A stretch of 18,762 nt of DNA from DUZB01 sp964407525 (GCA_964407525.1 CAYOWC010000070.1:1-18762); one strand, 5' to 3'. Shown: positions 7,361-13,706, counted from the first letter of the stretch. Made by a program: numbers and translations. The notes: generated by a model not told the origin, from the letters alone.

Positions 7361-7375
7361 GGGCTTCTCCTTCTC

Positions 7376-8668
7376 CTATCTCCACGTCCGCGGCCGGGCT
7401 TCTGAAAGACCTGCCGCCACTTCGTCAATCCAGCCAGTGAGTCTCTGAATGATGTCGTCATCGACATGCCGGCATTGCATTACGTCGGGCAGTCGTGTGA
7501 CTTCTTCGCTCAGGTCTGCCAGCCAACTTCTGGTTTCGCCGGGAGGCATGATATTTTTGAATTTTTCGCAAATCATCGACCATTCCGGCTGGCTGCCGGG
7601 CCGCTCATCTTCCCATCGGCTGACACGGCCGATACCTTCGGGGTCCAAAAACATGGGCGCAAAGTCGAAAAGCGGCGAAAGGCCCACCTGGGTCCCCGTT
7701 CTTAGAACGGCCGCATTGCGTCCGTGATTGTCGGTGTTACGCAGGGCCAAGTTGAGGATGTCGCGCAGTATGTATTCCCTAAACTCCCTCGCAGGATCGG
7801 AAGCTACCTGCGCCAAAGCACTGCAATAAGTTTCGTGATGCACCACAGCGCCGAATCCTGGGATATTAGCTAAAGCGTACAAGCTGTTCATACCCAAGCG
7901 TTCAACTCGGCCATCTGAGACGTTCCGGTCAAAACGCGGTACAAACAGTGCGCCTTCCTCATAAACAAGAGGCTCACCTGTGCGAATGCCGAACCTCCGG
8001 GCAACTTCCAGGTAGGCGGCTTCATTGTGTAGGACCTGTTGATTTCGTTTGTCGGTACGACGGCCGCGTGGAAATTTTACAAGCCAGAATTTGCAGGCTT
8101 TTTCGTCAGGCAAGGAGCCCTCTGCATGAAAAAGTCCGGCATGATCCTCCGCTAGAAGGTATTTCGGCGCTTCCCCCTGTATGCTGGAAGCCCCTGCCAC
8201 ATAAGCACCTCGTTCTTCGGCGTAATCCAGGAATCGTTCCCGTTGTTCGATGATGTCCCTACGGGGAAATCCCAACCTGAAGTGATCAGGCGGGGGTAAA
8301 GGAACAGCTTCGGCAATCCTGAGATTGCCCGGAGGAGCTCCGGCGCCCCTTAGGAGCAAATGCCAATCCATTTGCGGGCCGTCTTTTTCAATCTGCATCC
8401 GCCTGAGCCATGCACGCCGGCCGGCGCCTCCCGGTAGGAGGTCAACTAGCACTGGCGGCCATTGCTTATAACGAAACAATTCAAAGCCAACCGTAAGCCC
8501 GGGGATAAGTTCTGCCGCCTTGTCGCCCAGGTAAGCCACAGCGTAGTCGATGTCGTATTGTAGCCAGCCGCCGCCACCAATTCCTTGATCGAGTGTACGG
8601 TTTTCGGGTTCAAAAACGGCGGCCGTTATCCAGCGGCCGCCAATAAATATTTCAATGTAACAATTCAT
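7376..8668 (-). CDS. hipA: HipA-like serine/threonine kinase toxin
   Basis: A 430-aa HipA-family kinase; E. coli HipA phosphorylates glutamyl-tRNA synthetase and induces dormancy. An N-terminal couple_hipA subdomain (about 1-100) precedes the kinase core. Alignment by eye with E. coli HipA places Ser162 before IQGEAPK at the Ser150/P-loop site, Lys198 (FWLVKFPRG) at Lys181, Asp313 (NTDNHGRN, catalytic loop) at Asp309 and Asp335 (LFDFAP, metal site) at Asp332. LFVPRFDR is also conserved, so the kinase looks intact. ATG at 8668 is chosen over the TTG at 8707 because AAAGGA precedes it and the predicted transcription start is near 8722. It lies upstream of hipB, giving a toxin-first operon. Base composition appears GC-richer than the flanks, consistent with transfer. 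Confidence 0.87.
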   Translation of the reverse strand: MNCYIEIFIGGRWITAAVFEPENRTLDQGIGGGGWLQYDIDYAVAYLGDKAAELIPGLTVGFELFRYKQWPPVLVDLLPGGAGRRAWLRRMQIEKDGPQMDWHLLLRGAGAPPGNLRIAEAVPLPPPDHFRLGFPRRDIIEQRERFLDYAEERGAYVAGASSIQGEAPKYLLAEDHAGLFHAEGSLPDEKACKFWLVKFPRGRRTDKRNQQVLHNEAAYLEVARRFGIRTGEPLVYEEGALFVPRFDRNVSDGRVERLGMNSLYALANIPGFGAVVHHETYCSALAQVASDPAREFREYILRDILNLALRNTDNHGRNAAVLRTGTQVGLSPLFDFAPMFLDPEGIGRVSRWEDERPGSQPEWSMICEKFKNIMPPGETRSWLADLSEEVTRLPDVMQCRHVDDDIIQRLTGWIDEVAAGLSEARPRTWR

Positions 8669-8714
8669 AGTTCCTTTAAGTGGCCTACATTGTACAGAGA
8701 CAATCAAAACAATT

Positions 8715-8819
8715 CACTGTAGTGGTCTATAAATAATCTTTATACTGGGAATTTGTCAATAATAAATCACTATAGTGATCCATTTTATGGCCATTTTCAA
8801 TATACGATACACTATAGTG
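8715..8819. promoter_or_regulatory. Three palindromic operators CACTRTAGTG upstream of hipA
   Basis: CACTGTAGTG (8715-8724), ATCACTATAGTGAT (8766-8779, perfect palindrome) and ACACTATAGTGT (8809-8820, perfect palindrome) share the CACT-N2-AGTG core. The centres are 53 and 42 bp apart, close to whole helical turns, so all three lie on the same DNA face. Site 1 covers the predicted start of transcription and site 2 abuts the -35. Such an arrangement fits cooperative HipB dimers looping the promoter. Confidence 0.75.
8730..8759 (-). promoter_or_regulatory. Predicted hipA-hipB promoter
   Basis: On the minus strand, TTGACA (8759-8754), an 18-nt spacer and TATTTA (8735-8730) give a good sigma-70 promoter. 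Transcription would start near 8722, on top of the first CACTGTAGTG operator, with another operator just upstream of the -35. Confidence 0.6.
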
Positions 8820-8890
8820 TGTCGTTAGTGTTGTTGCGTGTTGAGGCCTTGATTATCGTTCCGGCAGCAGTCCAGCTATTTGGCAGAAGG

Positions 8891-8950
8891 GCTGGGGTCC
8901 CATCTTGATTTGTGAATTAAAGTGCGCTATGATTTTTCTACGATCCCAGC
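8891..8950. repeat. Imperfect inverted repeat at the edge of the transposase fragment
   Basis: GCTGGGGTC (8891-8899) and GATCCCAGC (8942-8950) are inverted with one mismatch, just ahead of the truncated Y1 transposase start. This could be the end structure recognised by a REP-associated tyrosine transposase. Apart from this and the operators there is no gene in 8669-8968. Confidence 0.4.
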
Positions 8951-8968
8951 ATTGAGCGAGCCGGAAAG

Positions 8969-9106
8969 ATGGCAAGAGCCTGGAGAATTGAATATGATGA
9001 GACCTATTACCATGTCCTTTCGCGAGGAAAAGAGGGTCGTGCGATTTTCTATGATGACCAGGACAGGAAGGTTTTTTCTATTGGCACGTTAAATGAGAGC
9101 TGTTGA
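8969..9106 (+). pseudogene. REP-associated tyrosine (Y1) transposase, 5' fragment
   Basis: The 45-residue frame begins MARAWRIEYDETYYHVLSRG and continues KEGRAIFYDDQDRKVF, the characteristic N-terminus of IS200-related RAYT/Y1 transposases (MAR-RIE...YHV-SRG...IF-DD-DR). It then diverges and stops. The downstream HUH motif and the catalytic tyrosine are missing, so this is a dead remnant. It marks the boundary between the hip operon and the scrambled yhcC-like region. Confidence 0.78.
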
Positions 9107-9182
9107 TTTCGGTCTTGCTTTTTCACAACGCCAATTTACTTTCTATTGCTTTCATATGCTTGTTAAAGCTGCTCGGCCAACC

Positions 9183-9308
9183 ATGCAAAGATACCGTGAC
9201 TACAACAGCTACTTGAAAGAACTATTTGGCGACCGGGTGCGGAAAATATCCCTCGACGCGGGGTTGGCTGTCCGAACAGGGATGGAAACTTCCAGGGCCA
9301 CACAATGA
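9183..9308 (+). pseudogene. Frameshifted 5' fragment of a second yhcC-like radical SAM gene
   Basis: From its ATG this segment matches the first about 105 bp of the intact radical SAM gene at 9875 at roughly 80% identity by eye (RYRDYN-YLK--FG-RV-KISLDAGL). Most differences are at third codon positions, so it diverged as a functional gene before decay. A one-base deletion shifts the frame just before the first cluster cysteine (GLGCPNRDG becomes GLAVRTGME), and homology ends by about 9290. It is therefore a remnant of a paralogue or an incoming homologue, not a working gene. Confidence 0.8.
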
Positions 9309-9639
9309 TATTCTGACTTTTTGATGGCTCTATCCTGAGAATTCTTGGAGGATTTCCGAGATGAAAATGTTTGAGATCATTCCCACTGATTGGACCCTAC
9401 AGCGCGTTTGAGCTGTTCGGGGACTGGGAGTAGGAGTGGACTTTAGAGGGTCTACCCTGGATATGAGAGCATCTGGAAACAGGCGGAGATTTAGAGGATT
9501 CCTTGAATTGTTTGAAAGGAACACATAGACTGTAAGGCAGACCTTTGAAAGAGAAAAACCGGGGGATCAGGGGGCAGGACGGACTACGACCACTCTTTGA
9601 CCCGGATAAAGGTCATGATTTGAAATGAGGGGAACCGTT
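9309..9639. other. Intergenic stretch with no recognisable gene
   Basis: About 330 bp between the yhcC-like fragment and the small gene at 9640. Frames are short. The longest plus-strand stretch (around 9412-9527, reading VRGLGVGVDFRGSTLDMRAS) has no recognised homology and no start signal. It is probably decayed insert DNA. Confidence 0.5.
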
Positions 9640-9882
9640 ATGGAAACAGTGAGGGCATACGAGGAAATTGTTGATTTTATTGCGGCTGGAACTAATCCGA
9701 CCAGTGTAATCGCATTCAGGCCGTCGAGTGCTGCGAAAGATCGAGTAGCATACTTGATCGACCGTGAAAAAACCACAGGCCTTTCACCGGATGAAAAATC
9801 TGAATTAGACCATTACAGCCAGATTGAACATTTGATGCGCTTGGCGAAGGCACGTGCGACTCAGTATTTGACCCATGAATAG
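9640..9882 (+). CDS. Small protein of the kind paired with HNH endonucleases (orphan, antitoxin-like)
   Basis: An 80-aa soluble, highly charged protein (TVRAYEEIVDFIAAGTN ... VIAFRPSSAAKDRVAYLI ... EKTTGLSPDEKSELDHY ... EHLMRLAKARATQYL). From memory, this family is common in cyanobacteria and other environmental bacteria, usually directly before an HNH endonuclease gene as a toxin-antitoxin-like pair; no domain name is certain. AGGGGA lies 6 nt before ATG 9640, so that start is preferred over ATG 9625. Its last codons overlap the start of yhcC by 8 nt (ATGAATAG), where an HNH gene would normally begin. It appears to have lost its partner and become coupled to yhcC. Function is inferred. Confidence 0.7.
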   Translation: METVRAYEEIVDFIAAGTNPTSVIAFRPSSAAKDRVAYLIDREKTTGLSPDEKSELDHYSQIEHLMRLAKARATQYLTHE

Positions 9883-10804
9883 ATACCGTGACTACAACAC
9901 TTATCTGAAAAAAATATTCGGCGAAAGGGTGCAGAAGATCTCTCTTGATGCAGGGCTGGGCTGTCCGAACAGGGATGGAAAAATATCCGAAAGGGGCTGT
10001 ATCTTCTGTAATCGTCACGGGTCAGGTACGGGGGCATGGATAGAACGGGGGCTTTCCATCACAGAACAAATCACCCGGTCGAAAGAATACCTGGCAAAAA
10101 GATATAAGGCAAGAAAGTTCATTGCCTATTTCCAGTCTTTCACCAATACGTACGCACCGGTATCCCGACTGAAATCGCTTTACGATGAAGCGCTGGAAGA
10201 CATCGATTTTGTAGGACTTTCGGTAGCCACACGCCCGGACTGTATTGACGAAGAGATCCTTGATCTTTTGGATTCTTACCAGCAAAGTCATCTGGTCTGG
10301 CTGGAATATGGTCTGCAGTCTTCCCACAGAAAAACCCTGGACAGAATCAACCGGGGTCATGGGGTAGGGGATTTCGTTCATAGTGTACACCTGGCAAATG
10401 CCCGCAACTTAAATGTTTGCGCCCATGTTATTCTGGGACTTCCGGGTGAAAATCGCACAATGATGCTCGAAACAGCTCGATTTCTTTCCTCTCTTCCAGT
10501 GCAGGGTGTAAAAATCCACCTCCTGTACGTAGTCAGAGGAACCGAACTTGAAACTCTCTACAGGAATGGCGGCCTGCACTGTCTTGAAAGGGAAGAGTAT
10601 GTGGGCCTTGTGGTAGATTTTCTGGAACTTCTTCCTCCCCATATGGTGATTCAGCGGATCACCGGAGATCCTTCAGGAAAAGAACTCGTTGCTCCGTTGT
10701 GGGCTGAAACAAAAACAGAAACCATTAATTTAATCAGGAAGACCCTGGAAAGAGAGAATCGATGGCAGGGGAGACTTTTTCAAAAATTTTCTACTGGGAA
10801 ATAG
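9875..10804 (+). CDS. yhcC: Radical SAM protein, TIGR01212/YhcC family
   Basis: A 309-aa radical SAM enzyme. Cluster cysteines are Cys30, Cys42 and Cys45 (GCPNRDG ... GCIFC), a spacing typical of the YhcC/TIGR01212 family rather than the compact CX3CX2C. Further family features are YFQSFTNTYAP (about 87-97), DFVGLSVATRPDC (about 110-122), WLEYGLQSSH (about 136-145) and VILGLPGE (about 187-194). The N-terminus MNRYRDYNTYLKKIFGERV matches the family, so the start at 9875 is right although it overlaps the preceding small gene by 8 nt. The reaction is not established to my knowledge; a RNA-modification or metabolic role is possible. It overlaps the alkyltransferase gene by 43 nt, so the two are co-transcribed. 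Confidence 0.9.
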   Translation: MNRYRDYNTYLKKIFGERVQKISLDAGLGCPNRDGKISERGCIFCNRHGSGTGAWIERGLSITEQITRSKEYLAKRYKARKFIAYFQSFTNTYAPVSRLKSLYDEALEDIDFVGLSVATRPDCIDEEILDLLDSYQQSHLVWLEYGLQSSHRKTLDRINRGHGVGDFVHSVHLANARNLNVCAHVILGLPGENRTMMLETARFLSSLPVQGVKIHLLYVVRGTELETLYRNGGLHCLEREEYVGLVVDFLELLPPHMVIQRITGDPSGKELVAPLWAETKTETINLIRKTLERENRWQGRLFQKFSTGK

Positions 10805-11292
10805 AGGTTGATAAGCTCCATGTATCCCTTGCGTCCACAGATATGGGGGCAGCCAGGGTTGGAATCGGCCTGGAACAGAAGACCGATGGTGCTTCATTTT
10901 TCAGGAGTTGGTTTCCACACGCCACACTCTACAGGGAACAGAAGGCCAATATTCCTCTCATACGGGCTGTTCGAAGAGCTTTTCAGGGAAAAACCGTAGG
11001 CCCGCTTAATATGGACCTCCGTCTCACTAATTTTCAACACAGGGTTTTAAAGGCAATTGCCCGAATACCGTTTGGCAAAACCATGACCTATGGGAATGTA
11101 GCTGGAATGATTGGAAAACCGAAAGCCTGCAGGGCTGTGGGGCAGGTTATGGGAAAAAATCCCTTGCCGTTGATTTATCCATGACACCGGGTCGTTGCCG
11201 CCGGGGGACTCGGTGGGTTTGGCAGTGGCCTGGATGTAAAGAGATACCTGCTCGGCTATGAGCGAAAAAAAATACTCATCGGATTAACGTGA
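10762..11292 (+). CDS. ogt: O6-alkylguanine-DNA alkyltransferase (MGMT/Ogt) with TGA at the catalytic cysteine: probable selenoprotein
   Basis: A suicide DNA-repair enzyme that moves the alkyl group from O6-alkylguanine to an active-site Cys in a PCHRV motif. Here the frame reads NPLPLIYP-TGA-HRVVAAGG: the stop lies exactly at that Cys (position 141, bases 11182-11184). Translation then continues in frame through GGFGSGLDVKRYLLGYERKKI to a TGA at 11290-11292 (176 aa, normal length). The other key residues are intact: Tyr110, Arg124 (RAVG, arginine finger), Asn133, His142 and Glu167, matching human Tyr114, Arg128, Asn137, His146 and Glu172. A 9-bp stem-loop starts immediately after the TGA. 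The best reading is selenocysteine insertion. The alternative is a single Cys-to-stop mutation or a sequencing error. The start overlaps yhcC by 43 nt. Confidence 0.82.
11185..11215 (+). promoter_or_regulatory. Candidate bacterial SECIS stem-loop after the in-frame TGA
   Basis: CACCGGGTC (11185-11193) pairs with GACTCGGTG (11207-11215) in nine consecutive pairs (one G-U), starting at the base after TGA. The 13-nt loop (11194-11206) begins with G. An extra CC/GG pairing (11198-11199 with 11205-11206) would leave a 5-nt apical loop that also begins with G, about 15 nt from the TGA. A stem-loop just downstream of UGA with a loop guanosine is what SelB recognises. The match is by eye, not by folding. 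Confidence 0.55.
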
Positions 11293-11301
11293 TATTTTTT
11301 T

Positions 11302-11467
11302 CAGGTGTCAGGTGTCAGGTGTCAGGTGTCAGGTGCCGGATGTCAGGTGTCAGGTGCCGGATGTCAGTGTTCAGAACATCCAGTTTCAAATTTTCACTTT
11401 CTAAATGAAGTTTCATACGAGCGGGGCCGCCGGTTGAAAAGAAGCCAGTCGGATCAAGAAAGAAACT
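11302..11467 (+). repeat. Dispersed intergenic repeat, copy 3, with a 7-bp CAGGTGT tandem array
   Basis: About four perfect CAGGTGT units (11302-11329) and variants (CAGGTGC-CGGATGT) run to 11366. The CAGTGTTCAGAACATCCAG core (11365-11383), CTAAATGAAGTTTCATACGAG and ATCAAGAAAGAAACTT follow. The module order is the same as copies 1 and 2. The array starts ten bases after the alkyltransferase stop, in the convergent gap before fabD. Confidence 0.75.
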
Positions 11468-11531
11468 TGCACACGAAAATTTACCGCCCGCTACGCTCAA
11501 GACGCAAAGAACGCTAGGATTTAGTTTTTAC

Positions 11532-11663
11532 CGAATCGGAACGGACGATTCGGTAAAGCAATCGGCCCTTCGGGCATGTGGGAGAATGGAACCGTTATGG
11601 GAACTATTCTGAAGGATCGCACACAAATCATGGATGTTTTTTCGAATCGTCCGTTCCGATTCG
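11532..11663. repeat. 132-bp element bounded by perfect 21-bp inverted repeats (MITE-like or structured RNA)
   Basis: The 21-bp segments 11532-11552 and 11643-11663 are exact reverse complements. Each end is itself a hairpin (CGAATC ... GATTCG arms; the left extends to CCGAATCG/CGATTCGG). The 90-bp interior holds a GCCC-ttc-GGGC hairpin and no credible gene. Word repeats flank it: AAGACGCAAAGAACGC on the left (about 11498-11513) and GCGGCCTTCGCGCCTTTGCGG on the right (about 11674-11694), themselves roughly inverted. Confidence 0.7.
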
Positions 11664-11722
11664 AAAAAGGCTTTGCGGCCTTCGCGCCTTTGCGGTTCAA
11701 AAACCAATAACCAGATGAAATT

Positions 11723-12661
11723 TCATTTGAGGATGTCGATTGCTTTATCGAGACTCTTGATGTCTTGCACATTCAGAATGGTTATCTCTTTCGGGGACGG
11801 TGCGATTTTCCGGATGAGTCCACTCAAAACCTTTTTGGGGCCTACTTCCACAAAGGCAGTAACTCCCTGATCCAACATACTGGTCATGATGTCGTACCAC
11901 CGGACAGGCCTCACAAGTTGCCGCGCCATGATATCCTTGATTTTCTCACCATTTGTTTCGGTTTCAGCCGTAGCATTGAACAACATGGGGCACACGGGTT
12001 CACTGAAAGGAAGTTCCATAAACTGCCGGAGTTCATCGACTGCATCTACCATTAACGCGGAATGCCACGCGCCGCTCACATTCAGCGGTATAGCCTTCGC
12101 TTTTCTATCATCCGCCAGTTTTATAGCCCTGAAGACCGGTTCTTTCTGTCCTGATATGACAATTTGCTTCTCTGTATTGTGATTGGCTACTGTAAGGATA
12201 TCATCCCCTTTGGATTCGTCTACAATCTCCATAACCTCTGCTATATCCAGGCCGATGATGGCAGCCATTGCGCCGGGGTTTTTGATGGCTTCCCGATTCA
12301 TCAGCTCCCCTCTCTTCATGGCTAGCTTGAGGGCATTTTCTACAGTGACAACGCCTGCTGAAAAAAGAGCGGCATACTCCCCCACGCTGTGGCCGGCGAC
12401 AATATCAGGCTGGATGCCCGCTTCTTTCAGAAGAGTGAAACAGGCGAGACTGACAGCCGTTACTGCAGGCTGCAGATTTTCAGTCGATGTCAGTTCATCC
12501 ATCGGTCCTTCAAAACCGAGTCCGGATATGGATTTCCCACAGATTTTATCAACGTTTTCAAAGATATATTGAACCGAAGGTCTCTCATTATAAATCTCTT
12601 TACCCATTCCCACAAACTGAGATCCCTGTCCTGGAAATAGAAAAGCTATTTTTCTCGGCAT
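11723..12661 (-). CDS. fabD: Malonyl CoA-acyl carrier protein transacylase
   Basis: A 312-aa enzyme that transfers malonate from CoA to ACP, the entry step of type II fatty-acid synthesis in the cytosol. FPGQGSQ (residues 9-15), nucleophile Ser92 in GHSVGEY, Arg117 (MKRGELM, malonate carboxylate clamp) and His200 (GAWHSALM) match E. coli FabD Ser92, Arg117 and His201. NHNTEKQIVISG (160-171) and the C-terminal VEVGPKKVLSGL complete the family pattern. AGGAG lies very close (2 nt) before the ATG. It is the last gene of a four-gene minus-strand run, 25 nt after the unknown 181-aa gene; no other fab genes are in the window. Its stop codon sits in AAATGAAATTTCAT, similar to a module of the nearby dispersed repeat. 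Confidence 0.95.
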   Translation of the reverse strand: MPRKIAFLFPGQGSQFVGMGKEIYNERPSVQYIFENVDKICGKSISGLGFEGPMDELTSTENLQPAVTAVSLACFTLLKEAGIQPDIVAGHSVGEYAALFSAGVVTVENALKLAMKRGELMNREAIKNPGAMAAIIGLDIAEVMEIVDESKGDDILTVANHNTEKQIVISGQKEPVFRAIKLADDRKAKAIPLNVSGAWHSALMVDAVDELRQFMELPFSEPVCPMLFNATAETETNGEKIKDIMARQLVRPVRWYDIMTSMLDQGVTAFVEVGPKKVLSGLIRKIAPSPKEITILNVQDIKSLDKAIDILK

Positions 12662-12686
12662 TCATGACTCCTGAATCTGGAATGTT

Positions 12687-13232
12687 CTATTTTCCCGGGG
12701 GCCCCGCTTTTTTTCTGAGCAGTTCATCCAAAGCGATATCATACTCCACCGTACCCTGTTTTAACGACTTATTTTTCCCCAGTTGGACTGCGATGTCTTT
12801 TTCCATTTTTTCAAATTGAAGACTGATCTGGCTGATGACTCTGTTAATTACATGATAGATATCTTCGTCTGTTCCGAAAATATCGACAATGGAGGGCTCG
12901 TCTATAACAACCTCCATAAGATATTGAGTCATATACAAGGAGTAGGGGTTGGGGCGGGAAATAAGACTCCGTATGGGCGAAATAAAATATTTAAAATCAA
13001 ATTCGGAACTGTTCGAGGCTTTCTTCAAGCCTCTCAAAATTGAATCGTTAAAAGCGCCGACATTGTCGGTTTCCACCACTTTTTCTTCAAGTAGAGCCTG
13101 GCATAGCCTGTTGTGGATTTCCATAAGCCGAAACCTGAAAAACCGTCCCTGTTGAAAGGATCTTTGCTTCTCGTTTCTTTCAAGCTTCTTGATGAGTTGT
13201 TCCTGTACTCTCCCGCTATCCCTTAAATACAT
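12687..13232 (-). CDS. Conserved-looking protein of unknown function in the fmdB-fabD cluster
   Basis: 181 aa, not recognised. It is largely helical and charged, with no signal peptide, membrane segment, Cys/His metal motif or obvious catalytic signature. The start (MYLRDSGRVQEQLIKKLERN) and end (LDELLRKKAGPPGK) look like coiled or bundled helices. The middle (FKYFISPIRSLISRP, DEPSIVDIFGTDEDIYHVI) is more hydrophobic. AGGGA lies about 7 nt before the ATG at 13232. It sits between the zinc-ribbon gene and fabD in one transcription unit, which hints at a housekeeping rather than mobile role. It could be a structural or regulatory partner, but no function can be assigned. Confidence 0.75.
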   Translation of the reverse strand: MYLRDSGRVQEQLIKKLERNEKQRSFQQGRFFRFRLMEIHNRLCQALLEEKVVETDNVGAFNDSILRGLKKASNSSEFDFKYFISPIRSLISRPNPYSLYMTQYLMEVVIDEPSIVDIFGTDEDIYHVINRVISQISLQFEKMEKDIAVQLGKNKSLKQGTVEYDIALDELLRKKAGPPGK

Positions 13233-13326
13233 AGGTCATCCCTGCAATAGTTGCTTCGGGTTCATATTGCCAACATCATTCAAACGATCTGCTGAAATCA
13301 AAAACAAATCTTCCCTGTACAAAAGG

Positions 13327-13680
13327 TTAGTTTTTGTTCTTGGTCGAGTCGGCGGAAGTCGCTTTTTTGCTGGAGCTATCTGATGCGTTCTTTACTGTAC
13401 TGGCGGTTTTCGTTTTTGCCTCGGATTTTTCCGAAGTGGAACTATCGCTTTTTGTACTCTCGGAAGAGTCACTTTTGGCTGCACCGGAAACACCGGCGGA
13501 TTTGGAGGCGTAATCGGTTACATACCATCCGGTACCTTTGAGATGAAATGTACTCTGCGAAATCAGTTTTTTCACTCCGCTGTGGCAAAGTTCACATTCA
13601 CAAACAGGTGGGTCTGAAATTTTCTGTATAGCTTCCATATGGTGACCGCATTTTTTGCACTCGTATTCATAGATTGGCAT
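13327..13680 (-). CDS. FmdB-family zinc ribbon protein with Ser/Lys-rich tail
   Basis: A 117-aa protein. The N-terminal MPIYEYECKKCGHHMEAIQK and C27-E-C29-E-L-C32 pattern is the FmdB/CxxC_CxxC_SSSS zinc ribbon, with zinc ligands Cys8, Cys11, Cys29 and Cys32 (Cys27 is extra). VKKLISQSTFHLKGTGWYVTDY follows as in the family, then a low-complexity Ser/Thr/Lys/Ala tail (about residues 62-117). ATG at 13680 is chosen because AGGAGG lies about 9 nt upstream and the protein then begins at the conserved MPIYEY; a longer frame to 13725 overlaps the preceding gene. FmdB was first described as a regulator of formamidase; in most bacteria the role is unknown. It lies between the HExxH gene and the unknown 181-aa gene. 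Confidence 0.9.
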   Translation of the reverse strand: MPIYEYECKKCGHHMEAIQKISDPPVCECELCHSGVKKLISQSTFHLKGTGWYVTDYASKSAGVSGAAKSDSSESTKSDSSTSEKSEAKTKTASTVKNASDSSSKKATSADSTKNKN

Positions 13681-13706
13681 TTTTGTTATCCTCCTTGGAG
13701 CATTTT

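Noticed and set aside
9093..9308. 71-aa open frame as a gene
   Set aside because: Its start lies in the transposase fragment and its second half is the frameshifted yhcC remnant; the frame is accidental.
10762..11184. Alkyltransferase as a simple 140-aa truncated protein or ordinary pseudogene
   Set aside because: Not excluded, but the stop falls exactly on the catalytic Cys, the downstream frame is clean to the natural C-terminus, the other active-site residues are intact and a stem-loop follows, so Sec is favoured.
11521..11772. 83-aa minus-strand open frame downstream of fabD
   Set aside because: Runs through the word repeats and the 132-bp inverted-repeat element and overlaps fabD; no ribosome site or recognised homology.
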